Assembly: GCA_021647785.1 (NCBI GenBank)
Contig: JAKIUC010000004.1
Coordinates: 56,543 to 120,542 of the forward strand
Length of the DNA stretch: 64,000 nucleotides
Reading direction: 5' to 3'
DNA from: Melioribacteraceae bacterium
Lineage (GTDB): Bacteria; Bacteroidota; Ignavibacteria; Ignavibacteriales; Melioribacteraceae
Position 1 is the stretch's first letter. Each line of letters begins with the position of its first letter. The translations under genes and the position numbers were made by a program. This document shows positions 27,891-36,111 of this stretch, piece after piece. The notes under the pieces are model-generated. The model saw nothing but the letters and a program-made list of their open reading frames with translations. It was not told where the DNA came from and made no database searches.

Positions 27891-28499
27891 TTATTCTAAA
27901 AATGTAACTTTGCCACTTCGTACATCGTACATTGCACCTTTAATATCAATTTCTTTGTTCTTGTACATTTCGTTTAAAACACTGCTTTGGTTTTTAATCT
28001 CGTCAATTGTAAGCTCAACATTTTTGAGTGCAATTATATCTAAAAAATCTTTACTTTCTGAATTAGTTGTAACGCTATTTATTGCAGGTTTAAGTTTTTC
28101 AAGTAATCCGGTTAGGTTTCCAAGTTCTGTATTATTGTAAGCACCTTTAACTGCACCACATGATGTATGACCAAGAACCAAAATCAATTTTGCCCCACTT
28201 AATTTACAAGCAAATTCCATACTTCCTAAAATATCTTTGTTAACTATATTGCCAGCTATTCGGGCATTGAAAAGATCACCAATTCCTTTATCAAAAATTA
28301 TCTCTGTCGGAACTCTGGAATCGATACAACTTAATATTATTGCAAAAGGAAACTGTCCATCAGAGGTTTCAACAACCTGATAATTATAATCTCTTTCAAG
28401 TCGTTTGCTCTCACAAAACCGCGCATTCCCATCTTTCAAAAATTGCAAAGCCAATTCGGATGTCATCATATTTTGTGTTTTTTCATTCTGTGTAATCAT
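27891..28499 (-). CDS. Beta-class carbonic anhydrase
   Basis: The 202-residue enzyme interconverts CO2 and bicarbonate. The zinc ligands and active-site pair are Cys58, Asp60 and Arg62 in SCIDSRVP, and His111 and Cys114 in GHTSCGAVKGA. There is no signal peptide, so it is cytoplasmic. It converges with kbl with only 5 bp between the stops. Confidence 0.95.
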   Translation of the reverse strand: MITQNEKTQNMMTSELALQFLKDGNARFCESKRLERDYNYQVVETSDGQFPFAIILSCIDSRVPTEIIFDKGIGDLFNARIAGNIVNKDILGSMEFACKLSGAKLILVLGHTSCGAVKGAYNNTELGNLTGLLEKLKPAINSVTTNSESKDFLDIIALKNVELTIDEIKNQSSVLNEMYKNKEIDIKGAMYDVRSGKVTFLE

Positions 28500-28799
28500 T
28501 AGGTAAATCCAATTATTTTTAGAAATTAAGTTAGCTTCATGTAAAACTAAAAATATATAAAGGAATTATTAATATCAATAAGATTGGAATGATTTAATTT
28601 TTTTTCAGCAGCGAGGATAATGCATGCCCCCTTGTCTGTAAGACGCTCCCAAATGTCGGTGAGACTCTTACAGAGGATTCTACGGAGCTTTGGAAGGGCA
28701 GACAATTTGTGTTGTGTATAAATGTGTTGACAATTCTCTTTAGGGTGCTTATTTTAGACCCAACATTAAGAGCCAATATAAGAACTAATCGAGGTTGTA
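28500..28799. other. Intergenic region upstream of the MazEF-type module
   Basis: This region between divergent genes contains a copy of the dispersed palindrome (core about 28632-28720, including GACAATTTGTGTTGTGTATA at 28701-28720) followed by the module's promoter at 28737-28765. There is no coding sequence. Confidence 0.5.
28737..28765 (+). promoter_or_regulatory. Promoter of the toxin-antitoxin operon
   Basis: TTGACA (28737-28742), a 17-bp spacer and TATTTT (28760-28765) lie 35 bp before the antitoxin ATG. Confidence 0.7.
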
Positions 28800-29042
28800 A
28801 TGCAGCAGGCAAAAATCAGTTTTGATGAAAACCAAATAAATTTTTTAAATATGTATCGTGAACTCGGCTTTAAAGATAAAAGCTCGTTGGTTCGCTCAGC
28901 GATTCAAGAATATATTAGATCGGTAGAAAAACAAAAATTAATAAAATCAGCTAAACTTTATGCTGAAATGTATAAAGAGGACTCAGAGTTACAAGATTTA
29001 ACTAACTCAGCAATTGAGGGTTGGCCGAATGAAGTCGATTAA
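28800..29042 (+). CDS. Ribbon-helix-helix antitoxin
   Basis: The 80-residue protein has an N-terminal RHH-like segment, KISFDENQINFLNMYRELGF then SSLVRSAIQEYIRS, and an acidic C-terminus (EMYKEDSELQDL) of the kind that wraps a MazF toxin. It should bind its own promoter and neutralise the overlapping downstream toxin. The overlap with the toxin gene is 14 bp, the usual translational-coupling arrangement. Confidence 0.82.
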   Translation: MQQAKISFDENQINFLNMYRELGFKDKSSLVRSAIQEYIRSVEKQKLIKSAKLYAEMYKEDSELQDLTNSAIEGWPNEVD

Positions 29043-29385
29043 AAGAGGAATGGTTATCGACATAGATTTAAATCCTACCAAAGGTTCTGAAACTGGAAAA
29101 ATAAGACCCTGTGTTGTGGTTACAAATGATGTATATAATCAAAGGGTTCCAGTAATTCAGGTTGTACCAATAACAAAGTGGAATGAAAAAAAATCGCGAG
29201 TTCAAACAAATATTTCATTGGAACCGTCAGGAGAAAATGGGCTTACCAAGAATTCAATTGCAGATTGTCTCCAAACTAGGCCGATTGATTATCAATTTAG
29301 ATTAGTTAAGATACGTGGACAACTTTCAGAAAACAAACTTATTGAAATAGATAGAGCATTGAAATTAGTTTTTGATTTAATTTAA
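29029..29385 (+). CDS. MazF/PemK-family endoribonuclease toxin
   Basis: The toxin has 118 residues from the ATG at 29029. KRGMVIDIDLNPTKGSETGK and IRPCVVVTNDVYN are the family start, and VIQVVPIT and IADCLQTRPID complete the SH3-like barrel. MazF toxins cleave mRNA at short motifs and arrest growth. The upstream in-frame start at 29014 is less likely because similarity starts at KSIKRG. It is cotranscribed with the RHH antitoxin. Confidence 0.88.
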   Translation: MKSIKRGMVIDIDLNPTKGSETGKIRPCVVVTNDVYNQRVPVIQVVPITKWNEKKSRVQTNISLEPSGENGLTKNSIADCLQTRPIDYQFRLVKIRGQLSENKLIEIDRALKLVFDLI

Positions 29386-29480
29386 TTGTTGGCAACTATA
29401 ACCAGCCACTCCCCGAAGTTCTAAGGAAATCCAAATGGGAGAGACCTTAGAATAAAACAGATCAATTTATTTTTAAAATA

Positions 29481-29514
29481 AAAAAACCGAAAACTTTACG
29501 TAATCGGCTTTTTG
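29481..29514. terminator. Bidirectional terminator between mazF and tRNA-fMet
   Basis: AAAAAACCGA and TCGGCTTTTT flank a 13-nt loop. The A-run and T-run on the two sides make it a plausible Rho-independent terminator for both the toxin operon and the tRNA gene. Confidence 0.65.
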
Positions 29515-29517
29515 GTG

Positions 29518-29590
<73 letters not shown>

Positions 29591-29607
29591 ATATAATTTA
29601 GATTCCA

Positions 29608-29636
29608 AATATAGGTATTGGCACGAAAAATGTCAA
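29608..29636 (-). promoter_or_regulatory. Promoter of tRNA-fMet
   Basis: On the minus strand TTGACA (29636-29631) and TATATT (29613-29608) are separated by exactly 17 bp, 18 bp before the mature tRNA end. Confidence 0.85.
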
Positions 29637-29644
29637 ATGTTAAT

Positions 29645-29673
29645 TGAATTATTAAAAATTTAACTCTATTTAT
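29645..29673 (+). promoter_or_regulatory. Possible recN promoter
   Basis: TTGAAT, a 17-bp spacer and TATTTA lie about 58 bp before the recN start. No LexA-type box was recognised. Confidence 0.45.
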
Positions 29674-29730
29674 GAATAAGATTATGTATCTTAGAGAAAA
29701 TGGAAATATTTACACATTGGAAGGTAAATT

Positions 29731-31437
29731 ATGTTAAAATCACTACTAATTAAAGATTATGCATTGATTGAAAATATCAATGTTGATTTTTCTAAAGGGC
29801 TTAATATTATTACTGGAGAGACTGGAGCGGGCAAATCAATATTAATAGATGCTATGGGGCTATTACTTGGTGATAGAGCTTCAACACAGATTATTAGGAA
29901 AGGTGCAAAAAAATCTATTGTTGAGGGAATTTTTGATGTTTTAAAAAACAAAAATGTGGAACAATTTCTCTTAAAAAATGATATCGATTATTTTGATGAA
30001 TTAATAGTTCGTAGGGAAGTTTCAATTCAAGGTTCAAATAGATGTTTTCTTAATGATACTCCAACATCTCTCACACTGTTAAAGGATATTGGAAATATGT
30101 TGGTCGATTTACACGGGCAGCACGAACATCAGTCCCTTCTTCGTAGTGTAACACATATCGATTTCTTGGATGAATTTGCAGAACTCTCAAGTTTGTTGGC
30201 TGATTATAAAAAGGAGCATTCTAAACTAGCTGATATTGCAAAAGAATTATTTGTTCTAAAAAATAAAGAAAATTCATTAAAGGAAGAGAGAGAAGCATAC
30301 GAATTTCAGATAAAAGAAATTGATGCAATATCTCCGCAAGATAACGAAGAGGCAACATTAAAAGATGACTTAAATATTTTAGAGAATGCAGAAAAGCTAC
30401 TCTTTTTAACTGGTGATATTTATGATAGAGCTTATGAGAATGAGAATTCTGTACAGGAAAATCTCGTTAGTATTGAAAGAAGTCTTAATGAATTGGCTTC
30501 AATTGATAATTCATTCACTGAAATATCGAACGAAATTGAATCGGCAATAGCAATTGTTAACGATATTTCAGATTTTATCCGAAGTTATCGTACAAAGGTA
30601 GAAAATGACCCAACTAAATTAGATGGCATTAGAGAAAGGCTAGGTGCTTTGAATCTTCTGAAGAAACGTTATGGCGGAACATTAAATAAAGTTATTGAAC
30701 ACCGTGCTAATATTGGAACAGAATATGAGTTAACATCAAATTATAAAGAAAGAATAATTGAGCTTGAAAATAATTTGGAAGGTGTTCGGAAATCGACTGG
30801 CGAAATAGCTAAGAAAATATCAAATGAAAGAAATAGAACTGCTGCAGAAATAAAGGGAGAAGTTGTTAAAGTTTTAGCAGAGTTAGGTATTTCTGATTCC
30901 AATTTTGAGACTAAGATAACTAACAACCAGGCAAATGATAGCTCGGCAAATTTTATTCTAATTGATGAGAAGAAATTTAAATTTAACTCCAAGGGATTTG
31001 ACGAAGTAGAATTTCTTATCTCTACAAATTTGGGTGAAGACCTTAAACCACTTTCAAAAGTAGCATCTGGTGGTGAAATATCTCGGATAATGCTTGCACT
31101 AAAAACTATTCTTGCAAAAAATGATAAACTCCCATTACTAATTTTTGATGAAATTGATACTGGCGTTAGTGGTAGAATTGCACAAAAAGTTGGTGGAGCA
31201 TTAAAAGCACTCTCCACATTTCATCAGATAATTGCTATCACTCATCTACCTCAAATAGCTAGTCTTTCGGATGAACATTTTACTGTTGAAAAGAAAAAGA
31301 TAGGTAGTCGAGTTGTAAGTTCCATATCAAAATTAAATGATGATGAAAAAATAAATGAAGTTGCAAAACTTTTGAGTGGTGAAGCTATAACTGATGCTGC
31401 ATTAAAAAGTGCAAAAGAATTAATGGGGCTGGAGTAA
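29731..31437 (+). CDS. recN: DNA repair protein RecN
   Basis: The 568-residue SMC-like ATPase has Walker A GETGAGKS at residues 29-36, VDLHGQHEHQSLL, a central coiled coil (about 160-380), the ABC signature LSKVASGGEISRIMLALK and Walker B LLIFDEIDTGVSG. It acts in recombinational repair of double-strand breaks. The C-terminus DAALKSAKELMGLE is intact. Its last 55 or so bases are repeated at 32297-32355, beyond a toxin module. Confidence 0.96.
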   Translation: MLKSLLIKDYALIENINVDFSKGLNIITGETGAGKSILIDAMGLLLGDRASTQIIRKGAKKSIVEGIFDVLKNKNVEQFLLKNDIDYFDELIVRREVSIQGSNRCFLNDTPTSLTLLKDIGNMLVDLHGQHEHQSLLRSVTHIDFLDEFAELSSLLADYKKEHSKLADIAKELFVLKNKENSLKEEREAYEFQIKEIDAISPQDNEEATLKDDLNILENAEKLLFLTGDIYDRAYENENSVQENLVSIERSLNELASIDNSFTEISNEIESAIAIVNDISDFIRSYRTKVENDPTKLDGIRERLGALNLLKKRYGGTLNKVIEHRANIGTEYELTSNYKERIIELENNLEGVRKSTGEIAKKISNERNRTAAEIKGEVVKVLAELGISDSNFETKITNNQANDSSANFILIDEKKFKFNSKGFDEVEFLISTNLGEDLKPLSKVASGGEISRIMLALKTILAKNDKLPLLIFDEIDTGVSGRIAQKVGGALKALSTFHQIIAITHLPQIASLSDEHFTVEKKKIGSRVVSSISKLNDDEKINEVAKLLSGEAITDAALKSAKELMGLE

Positions 31438-31439
31438 AT
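31381..31439 (+). repeat. recN 3' end, copy inside the gene
   Basis: 59 bp from GAAGCTATAACTGATGCTGC through the stop codon match 32297-32355 with about six mismatches. They define the left boundary of the inserted toxin segment. Confidence 0.8.
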
Positions 31440-31572
31440 TAAGGTAAAAAAACCTAAGTGAATACTGTTTAATAAGCCCAAATTAATTATTGCATGTTAG
31501 ATTACCTCAGTTGAATTTTCTTATAGCAAGATAATGAAACTAATTTGTTGTTAGTTAATTACAACTCTAATT

Positions 31573-31737
31573 TTAACTTGAAACTATTTTTCGTTTTTTG
31601 GATTTCTTTAAAAGTTTTTCAGTTCGTTTCTTCCAGAACTCTAATTGTTCTTGTTCTGTTTTGCCTTCAATCAACTTAGCCACATATATTGCACCACGTC
31701 TTTTAATAGCAATGCATTCAGATTCACGGATTGTCAT
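31573..31737 (-). CDS. 54-residue protein partnered with a PIN toxin (putative antitoxin)
   Basis: This short gene begins ATG at 31737 and ends TAA at 31573. It encodes MTIRESECIAIKRRGAIYVA, continues with an acidic helix around EGKTEQEQLEFWKKRTEKLL, and ends in a very basic tail. It overlaps the end of the PIN-domain gene by 14 bp, which indicates translational coupling. Its size, charge pattern and position suggest the cognate antitoxin, although antitoxins more often precede their toxin. I do not recognise a named family. Confidence 0.65.
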   Translation of the reverse strand: MTIRESECIAIKRRGAIYVAKLIEGKTEQEQLEFWKKRTEKLLKKSKKRKIVSS

Positions 31738-32179
31738 AACTAATTACCTCCAATGGTGAATAAATTCCAATTTTACTATAGCCATTTAAAATATTTACAG
31801 CATTATATTTAGGGATTTTATCAAAATGAACTATATGTTTAAAATTCCAGCTTACAATAATTTCACAACCAGAAACAGTTGCAATTGCAACATGAAGTGC
31901 ATCTTGCATTGATTTTTTCGTTACCACTCTAGAACTTATATAACTCTTTTGAAGATGTAAAGCATCCTCATTTATTTCAACAACATTTGCAATCTTGGCA
32001 TATTTACTAAAGAAATCTTTTACCACTTTAGGAGCTGGCTCTAATTCAGCTTCTACTATTGCAGATGTTACAAGTACAAATCGTTCAGAATCAATTTCAT
32101 TAAAAAAACGTTTACTTGCTTCAAGAAATTCTTTATCAAACATACCACCAAATACTGATGTGTCAGCATATATTTTCAT
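31724..32179 (-). CDS. PIN-domain protein, VapC-like toxin
   Basis: The protein has 151 residues from the ATG at 32179; a TTG two codons upstream is an alternative. PIN-domain acidic residues are visible in KIYADTSVFGG (Asp), SAIVEAELEP (Glu) and SMQDALHVAIA (Asp), followed by CEIIVSWNFKHIVH. VapC-type PIN proteins are Mg-dependent ribonucleases, often cutting tRNA. It forms a module with the downstream 54-residue gene, and the module lies between two copies of the recN 3' end. Confidence 0.85.
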   Translation of the reverse strand: MKIYADTSVFGGMFDKEFLEASKRFFNEIDSERFVLVTSAIVEAELEPAPKVVKDFFSKYAKIANVVEINEDALHLQKSYISSRVVTKKSMQDALHVAIATVSGCEIIVSWNFKHIVHFDKIPKYNAVNILNGYSKIGIYSPLEVISYDNP

Positions 32180-32296
32180 CGACAAACTTACTATTTAATA
32201 AATATCATAATTCCTACTACAGAAATACGAAAATAAATTTAAATATGCTTAGAATATTGTTTAAAAGAAGCACATTGTTTTCTCTAATATCTGTAT

Positions 32297-32355
32297 AAAG
32301 ATATAACTGATGCAGTATTAAAAAGTGCAAAAGAATTTATGGGGCTTGAGTAAAT
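32297..32355 (+). repeat. recN 3' end, displaced copy
   Basis: This non-coding fragment ends with GGGGCTTGAGTAAATG and corresponds to the last 19 or so codons of recN. It sits about 60 bp before a strong terminator that probably once served recN directly. Confidence 0.8.
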
Positions 32356-32410
32356 GAATGTGAAACATGAGAATGAAAATTTTTCACTCTCTTCGATGTT
32401 ATACTGAAAC

Positions 32411-32446
32411 AAAAAAGGTGTTCAAAAAATGAACACCTTTTTTTTT
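32411..32446. terminator. Strong bidirectional Rho-independent terminator
   Basis: AAAAAAGGTGTTC and GAACACCTTTTTTTT form a 13-bp stem with a 7-nt loop and A/T runs on both sides. It lies between the recN remnant and the convergent lipoprotein gene. Confidence 0.85.
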
Positions 32447-32467
32447 GAGATAATATATTCTTAAAAA

Positions 32468-34075
32468 CTAATTACAAAAATCTCTCATTTCATCAGGGTA
32501 ATCTAAATCGCTAAATTCAATATCATAATTAGCTTGGTCTATAGTATATGATCTTGAGACCCAACTGCCATCTATGTATGTGCCAAATGTGTATGTTGTC
32601 CCAATTTCAAGGCAGGCAGACATTTGTCCTTCGATTAGAACTCCTAAATTTTGCCAATTTGGATTTTGAGCAGATTTAGCCCAAATTGTAAAATTATCTG
32701 GATAGAAACGCGACTTAACTGTTCCATCACTATTGTGGCAAACAGCAGTTGCAATAAGGCTAACTTCGGTTAAGTTTGTTGTTAGTGAAACAACAAGGTC
32801 AACTGTTTCATCCGAACAAAGATTATTAATTTGTGTTGTTCCAACTAATTGTGCTGGATAAATGGTAATATCATAAACCTCAATTATTACTGGAACATCA
32901 CGTGGGGCACGGTAAAGTTGAACTAACGGATCGCTTGCATTAACATATCCGGAATAAAAATATCTTCCATCAGAGACTCTTTTTGCTTTTATTTGAAGAG
33001 ATGTAAAGCAATCGCCTATTATATTTATTTTAATTCCTCTATAACATGCATTCTGGAACCAATCCAAATTCCAATATGACAAGTGGTTTATTTCTTTTGA
33101 AACCTTAAAAACATTTTTACCATTTGCTGTTTTTGCTAAAACCGATGGCACTGTTACTTCGCCTTCGTTTGTCCAAATTCCAGTATTTTCATCGTAACTC
33201 CATAACGGAATTTTATCACCAGCAGCAACCTTATTGCCAGTCTCCGGATTTACAACGTCTGTTGGTATTTCAAAATCTATTGTAATGCTTCCAGAACCAA
33301 AATTGTCAACATCTTCTCCACCAACAGTCATATCAATAGCTGTAAAGCCGGCAGTAACAAAGTTACCATCGTTTGTTCCATCATTTACAGCAAAGCCACC
33401 AGGGAAGGAGTTTAAAGATTCTTCATCAAGAGGATTAAAATAAGTAACTCTTGTTGATACTGTTCCAGTTAAGACTTCTCCACTTTTGCTGTAGAATTTT
33501 GTCCCTTCCGGAATTGTTACAGTTGAGCTTGCTCCGGTATTTGGCTCGTCACCAGAGGGTATTATAATTGTAGTAGTAGCACCATCTCCTCCAACATCTC
33601 CATCTTTTTCATCTGATACAACGCCATCGGGTGTAGTTGTGTAGTTAGCAAGATTGATAGAATGCGAACTTGCTCCAGGAGAAGTGATAAACAACTGTGC
33701 ACTTGAAGATATATAACCATCTACCTGAACAACAGCAGTTAATTCAACTGGGTTTTCGGGTGTGGGAATTATATTGTCATCAATAGCAAAAGTTATTAAA
33801 CCTATATCAGTACTGGCTTCCGTTATTTTTTCGTTACTCATAGAAATAACATTTGCTTTGTTTTCACCACTAAAAGTAACAACAACATTTTTGCCACTAA
33901 TTAGGTTATTAGTATTAGCATCATAAACAGCAAAAGAAACTACTGTTGTACGTGCTAAAGTTTTTACTCTAAGTTCAAGCCCATCAACAGGATTTTTAAT
34001 ATCACAACTTGTTATAAATAGTGAAACTAAAAAACTAATTGTAAGAATTAGAAGTGTTATCTTTTTATTTTTCAT
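32468..34075 (-). CDS. Large surface lipoprotein, unknown function
   Basis: The 535-residue protein begins with a lipoprotein signal (FITSC lipobox near residue 24). The first part has Ig-like or carboxypeptidase-regulatory-like beta repeats (VVVTFSGENKANVISM), then an acidic Gly/Asp-rich linker DEKDGDVGGDGATTT, a middle domain with IPLWSYDENTGIWTNEGEV, and a C-terminal region with several cysteines. I do not recognise a catalytic domain. It is 12 bp downstream of an outer-membrane protein gene and is probably co-transcribed, so the two may form a surface complex. Confidence 0.65.
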   Translation of the reverse strand: MKNKKITLLILTISFLVSLFITSCDIKNPVDGLELRVKTLARTTVVSFAVYDANTNNLISGKNVVVTFSGENKANVISMSNEKITEASTDIGLITFAIDDNIIPTPENPVELTAVVQVDGYISSSAQLFITSPGASSHSINLANYTTTPDGVVSDEKDGDVGGDGATTTIIIPSGDEPNTGASSTVTIPEGTKFYSKSGEVLTGTVSTRVTYFNPLDEESLNSFPGGFAVNDGTNDGNFVTAGFTAIDMTVGGEDVDNFGSGSITIDFEIPTDVVNPETGNKVAAGDKIPLWSYDENTGIWTNEGEVTVPSVLAKTANGKNVFKVSKEINHLSYWNLDWFQNACYRGIKINIIGDCFTSLQIKAKRVSDGRYFYSGYVNASDPLVQLYRAPRDVPVIIEVYDITIYPAQLVGTTQINNLCSDETVDLVVSLTTNLTEVSLIATAVCHNSDGTVKSRFYPDNFTIWAKSAQNPNWQNLGVLIEGQMSACLEIGTTYTFGTYIDGSWVSRSYTIDQANYDIEFSDLDYPDEMRDFCN

Positions 34076-34087
34076 TTTCTTTTCCTC

Positions 34088-34738
34088 TTAAAATTTATAA
34101 GTTAAACCAAGTGAAACAACAGGGTACCACTTAAACCAACTTAAATTATCTTCAATAAGTTTTTCTTGATCCTCTGATGCAGAAGGTCCTAAAAGTCCTT
34201 TAGCTGTTAAATCAACAATAGAACCACCTTGGTACATTGTCCCAACTTCAAAAGTAAATCCAAAGCCAGAACTTCCTCCGGTAGGATTACCAAACCCAAG
34301 ACCAATGTATGGTGCAATAGGGTTGAATTTAATATTAGCATCTAATGTTCCTAAATCCTCTGGTGTATATGTATCTCCACCTACAGTGTATGATTCTACT
34401 GGGGTTAGAACTGCATTAATCTCATTAAGATTAAAAAGTAAACCACCAGTAACTCTAAATGAACTAGATTGGAATGGAAAATAATCACCCAAAACTGAGA
34501 ATGACATTAAGCCGGCATCTGCATTTGCCTTGTAGTCATCCGTCTTTTCGAGATCTTGGTTAAGTGAGAAATAGTTAAATCCTATATGAGCATTAAACTG
34601 GTCGCCAAAAGATCGGTACAACTCAAGGTTACCTCCTAATGTTGAAGCCTTTGCTGCTATTGCCCAATCTTGCCCAATAATAGTTTGTGAACTTAAACCC
34701 AAAAACAATACAATCCAGAATAATGATTTTCTGTTCAT
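34088..34738 (-). CDS. Outer-membrane beta-barrel protein, unknown function
   Basis: The 216-residue protein has a signal peptide (cleavage near IIGQD) and alternating beta strands ending in an aromatic residue (VSLGLTYKF), as in small outer-membrane barrels. AGGAGGAAGTA before the ATG is a near-ideal Shine-Dalgarno. A CRP/FNR-like palindrome lies about 97 bp upstream. It is followed 12 bp later by a lipoprotein gene. Confidence 0.7.
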   Translation of the reverse strand: MNRKSLFWIVLFLGLSSQTIIGQDWAIAAKASTLGGNLELYRSFGDQFNAHIGFNYFSLNQDLEKTDDYKANADAGLMSFSVLGDYFPFQSSSFRVTGGLLFNLNEINAVLTPVESYTVGGDTYTPEDLGTLDANIKFNPIAPYIGLGFGNPTGGSSGFGFTFEVGTMYQGGSIVDLTAKGLLGPSASEDQEKLIEDNLSWFKWYPVVSLGLTYKF

Positions 34739-34834
34739 TACTTCCTCCTAATGTATTTTTATGAAATTTGTTATATTATGTTTACGAAGCAATCAAAAGA
34801 TATGAAAATAATAGAAGTAAAACATAAATTTGAG

Positions 34835-34850
34835 TATGATGCACATCACA
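34835..34850. promoter_or_regulatory. CRP/FNR-like palindromic operator, copy 1
   Basis: TATGATGCACATCACA has TGTGA/TCATA-type half-sites around a 6-bp centre. It differs by one base from the reverse complement of 45176-45191. It lies upstream of the minus-strand outer-membrane protein/lipoprotein operon. Confidence 0.55.
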
Positions 34851-34969
34851 TTTGCAAATGTTATTATAAAGCGTAAGATATAAGAATGGATTAAGAATTA
34901 AGAGTTAGAGTAGGATTAAAAAGAGTGTAAACAAGTCTTCCGTCTCATATCTTATGGTATAAAAAACAG

Positions 34970-36097
34970 ATGAAAAAAATAGCAATATATATTCACATTC
35001 CATTTTGCGATCACAAGTGCATTTACTGTGATTTTTATTCAGTCATAAAAACTGATTCTATGTTGGAATTTATTAGTTCTTTAAAAAAAGAAATATCTTC
35101 ACATAATAGTTTGATGAACAAAATGGAAATTACATCCATTTTTTTTGGAGGAGGGACACCTTCGTTATTATCACCAAAACTCATTGGTGAAATTCTAAAT
35201 CTATTTCAAAAAAAATATATGTTATCCTCCAATTGTGAAATTACTTTGGAAACAAATCCGGGAACTGTTGATTTACAAAAACTGAAAGATTTTAAGAAGA
35301 TGGGAATTAATAGATTGAGCATAGGCGTACAATCATTCAATAATGATGAGCTTAAATTCCTAACCCGGATTCACGATAAAAAACTTGCAATTAAAACTGT
35401 TGAAGATGGTGGGGAAGCTGGGTTTGAAAATATAAATTTAGATTTAATTTTTGCTCTTCCAAAACAGACTACTGAAATTTGGGAATCGAATCTTGCTATT
35501 GCTGCAGAGTTACCCATCACTCACATTTCAGCATATAGCCTAATTTTAGAGAGAGGAACAATTCTAAACAAGTTAGTTTTGGATGGAAAAGTAAAAATGA
35601 AAGATTCTGATTTTGATGCTTCCCTTTACGAATTTACAATTCATTATTTATCAGAAAAGAATTTTATACAATATGAGGTTTCAAATTTTTCAAAAGAGGG
35701 TTATGAATCTATCCATAATTTATCCTATTGGGAACATAAAAATTATCTTGGGTTTGGTCCCTCGGCTCATTCATTTGTGGACGGAAAGAGATGGTGGAAT
35801 TTTTCTGGAGTAAAACAGTACGTTGATAAAGTTCAAAAAAGAGGTGATGCAATATGCGGAGATGAACATCTTTCAAATGAGGAATTGCAAACTGAATATA
35901 TAATGTTAGCACTACGGAGTAAGGGATTAGATTTATTAAACCTAAATAAAAAATATGGAAGTGAATGGCTATTAAAAAATGAGGATTTTATAAATGAACT
36001 TATTAATAATAACTATCTATTTAAAAGGGATAATTTTATTAAGTTTACGGATAAAGGATATTCGCTTTGCGATGAAATTTTATTAAAACTAAACTAA
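34970..36097 (+). CDS. hemW: HemW-type radical SAM protein
   Basis: The 375-residue protein has the radical SAM cluster motif at Cys13, Cys17 and Cys20 in HIPFCDHKCIYCDFYS, then FFGGGTPSLL, GVQSFN and the family-specific HNLSYWEHKNYLGFGPSAHS. HemW inserts or traffics heme; older annotation calls it an oxygen-independent coproporphyrinogen III oxidase. HemW proteins lack the extra N-terminal region of HemN, as here. It is 14 bp upstream of the symporter gene. Confidence 0.93.
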   Translation: MKKIAIYIHIPFCDHKCIYCDFYSVIKTDSMLEFISSLKKEISSHNSLMNKMEITSIFFGGGTPSLLSPKLIGEILNLFQKKYMLSSNCEITLETNPGTVDLQKLKDFKKMGINRLSIGVQSFNNDELKFLTRIHDKKLAIKTVEDGGEAGFENINLDLIFALPKQTTEIWESNLAIAAELPITHISAYSLILERGTILNKLVLDGKVKMKDSDFDASLYEFTIHYLSEKNFIQYEVSNFSKEGYESIHNLSYWEHKNYLGFGPSAHSFVDGKRWWNFSGVKQYVDKVQKRGDAICGDEHLSNEELQTEYIMLALRSKGLDLLNLNKKYGSEWLLKNEDFINELINNNYLFKRDNFIKFTDKGYSLCDEILLKLN

Positions 36098-36111
36098 CTC
36101 GGAGTTCACAG

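Noticed and set aside
32116..32298. 60-codon plus-strand reading frame upstream of the PIN gene
   Set aside because: It overlaps the antisense strand of the PIN gene start and reads through AT-rich spacer.
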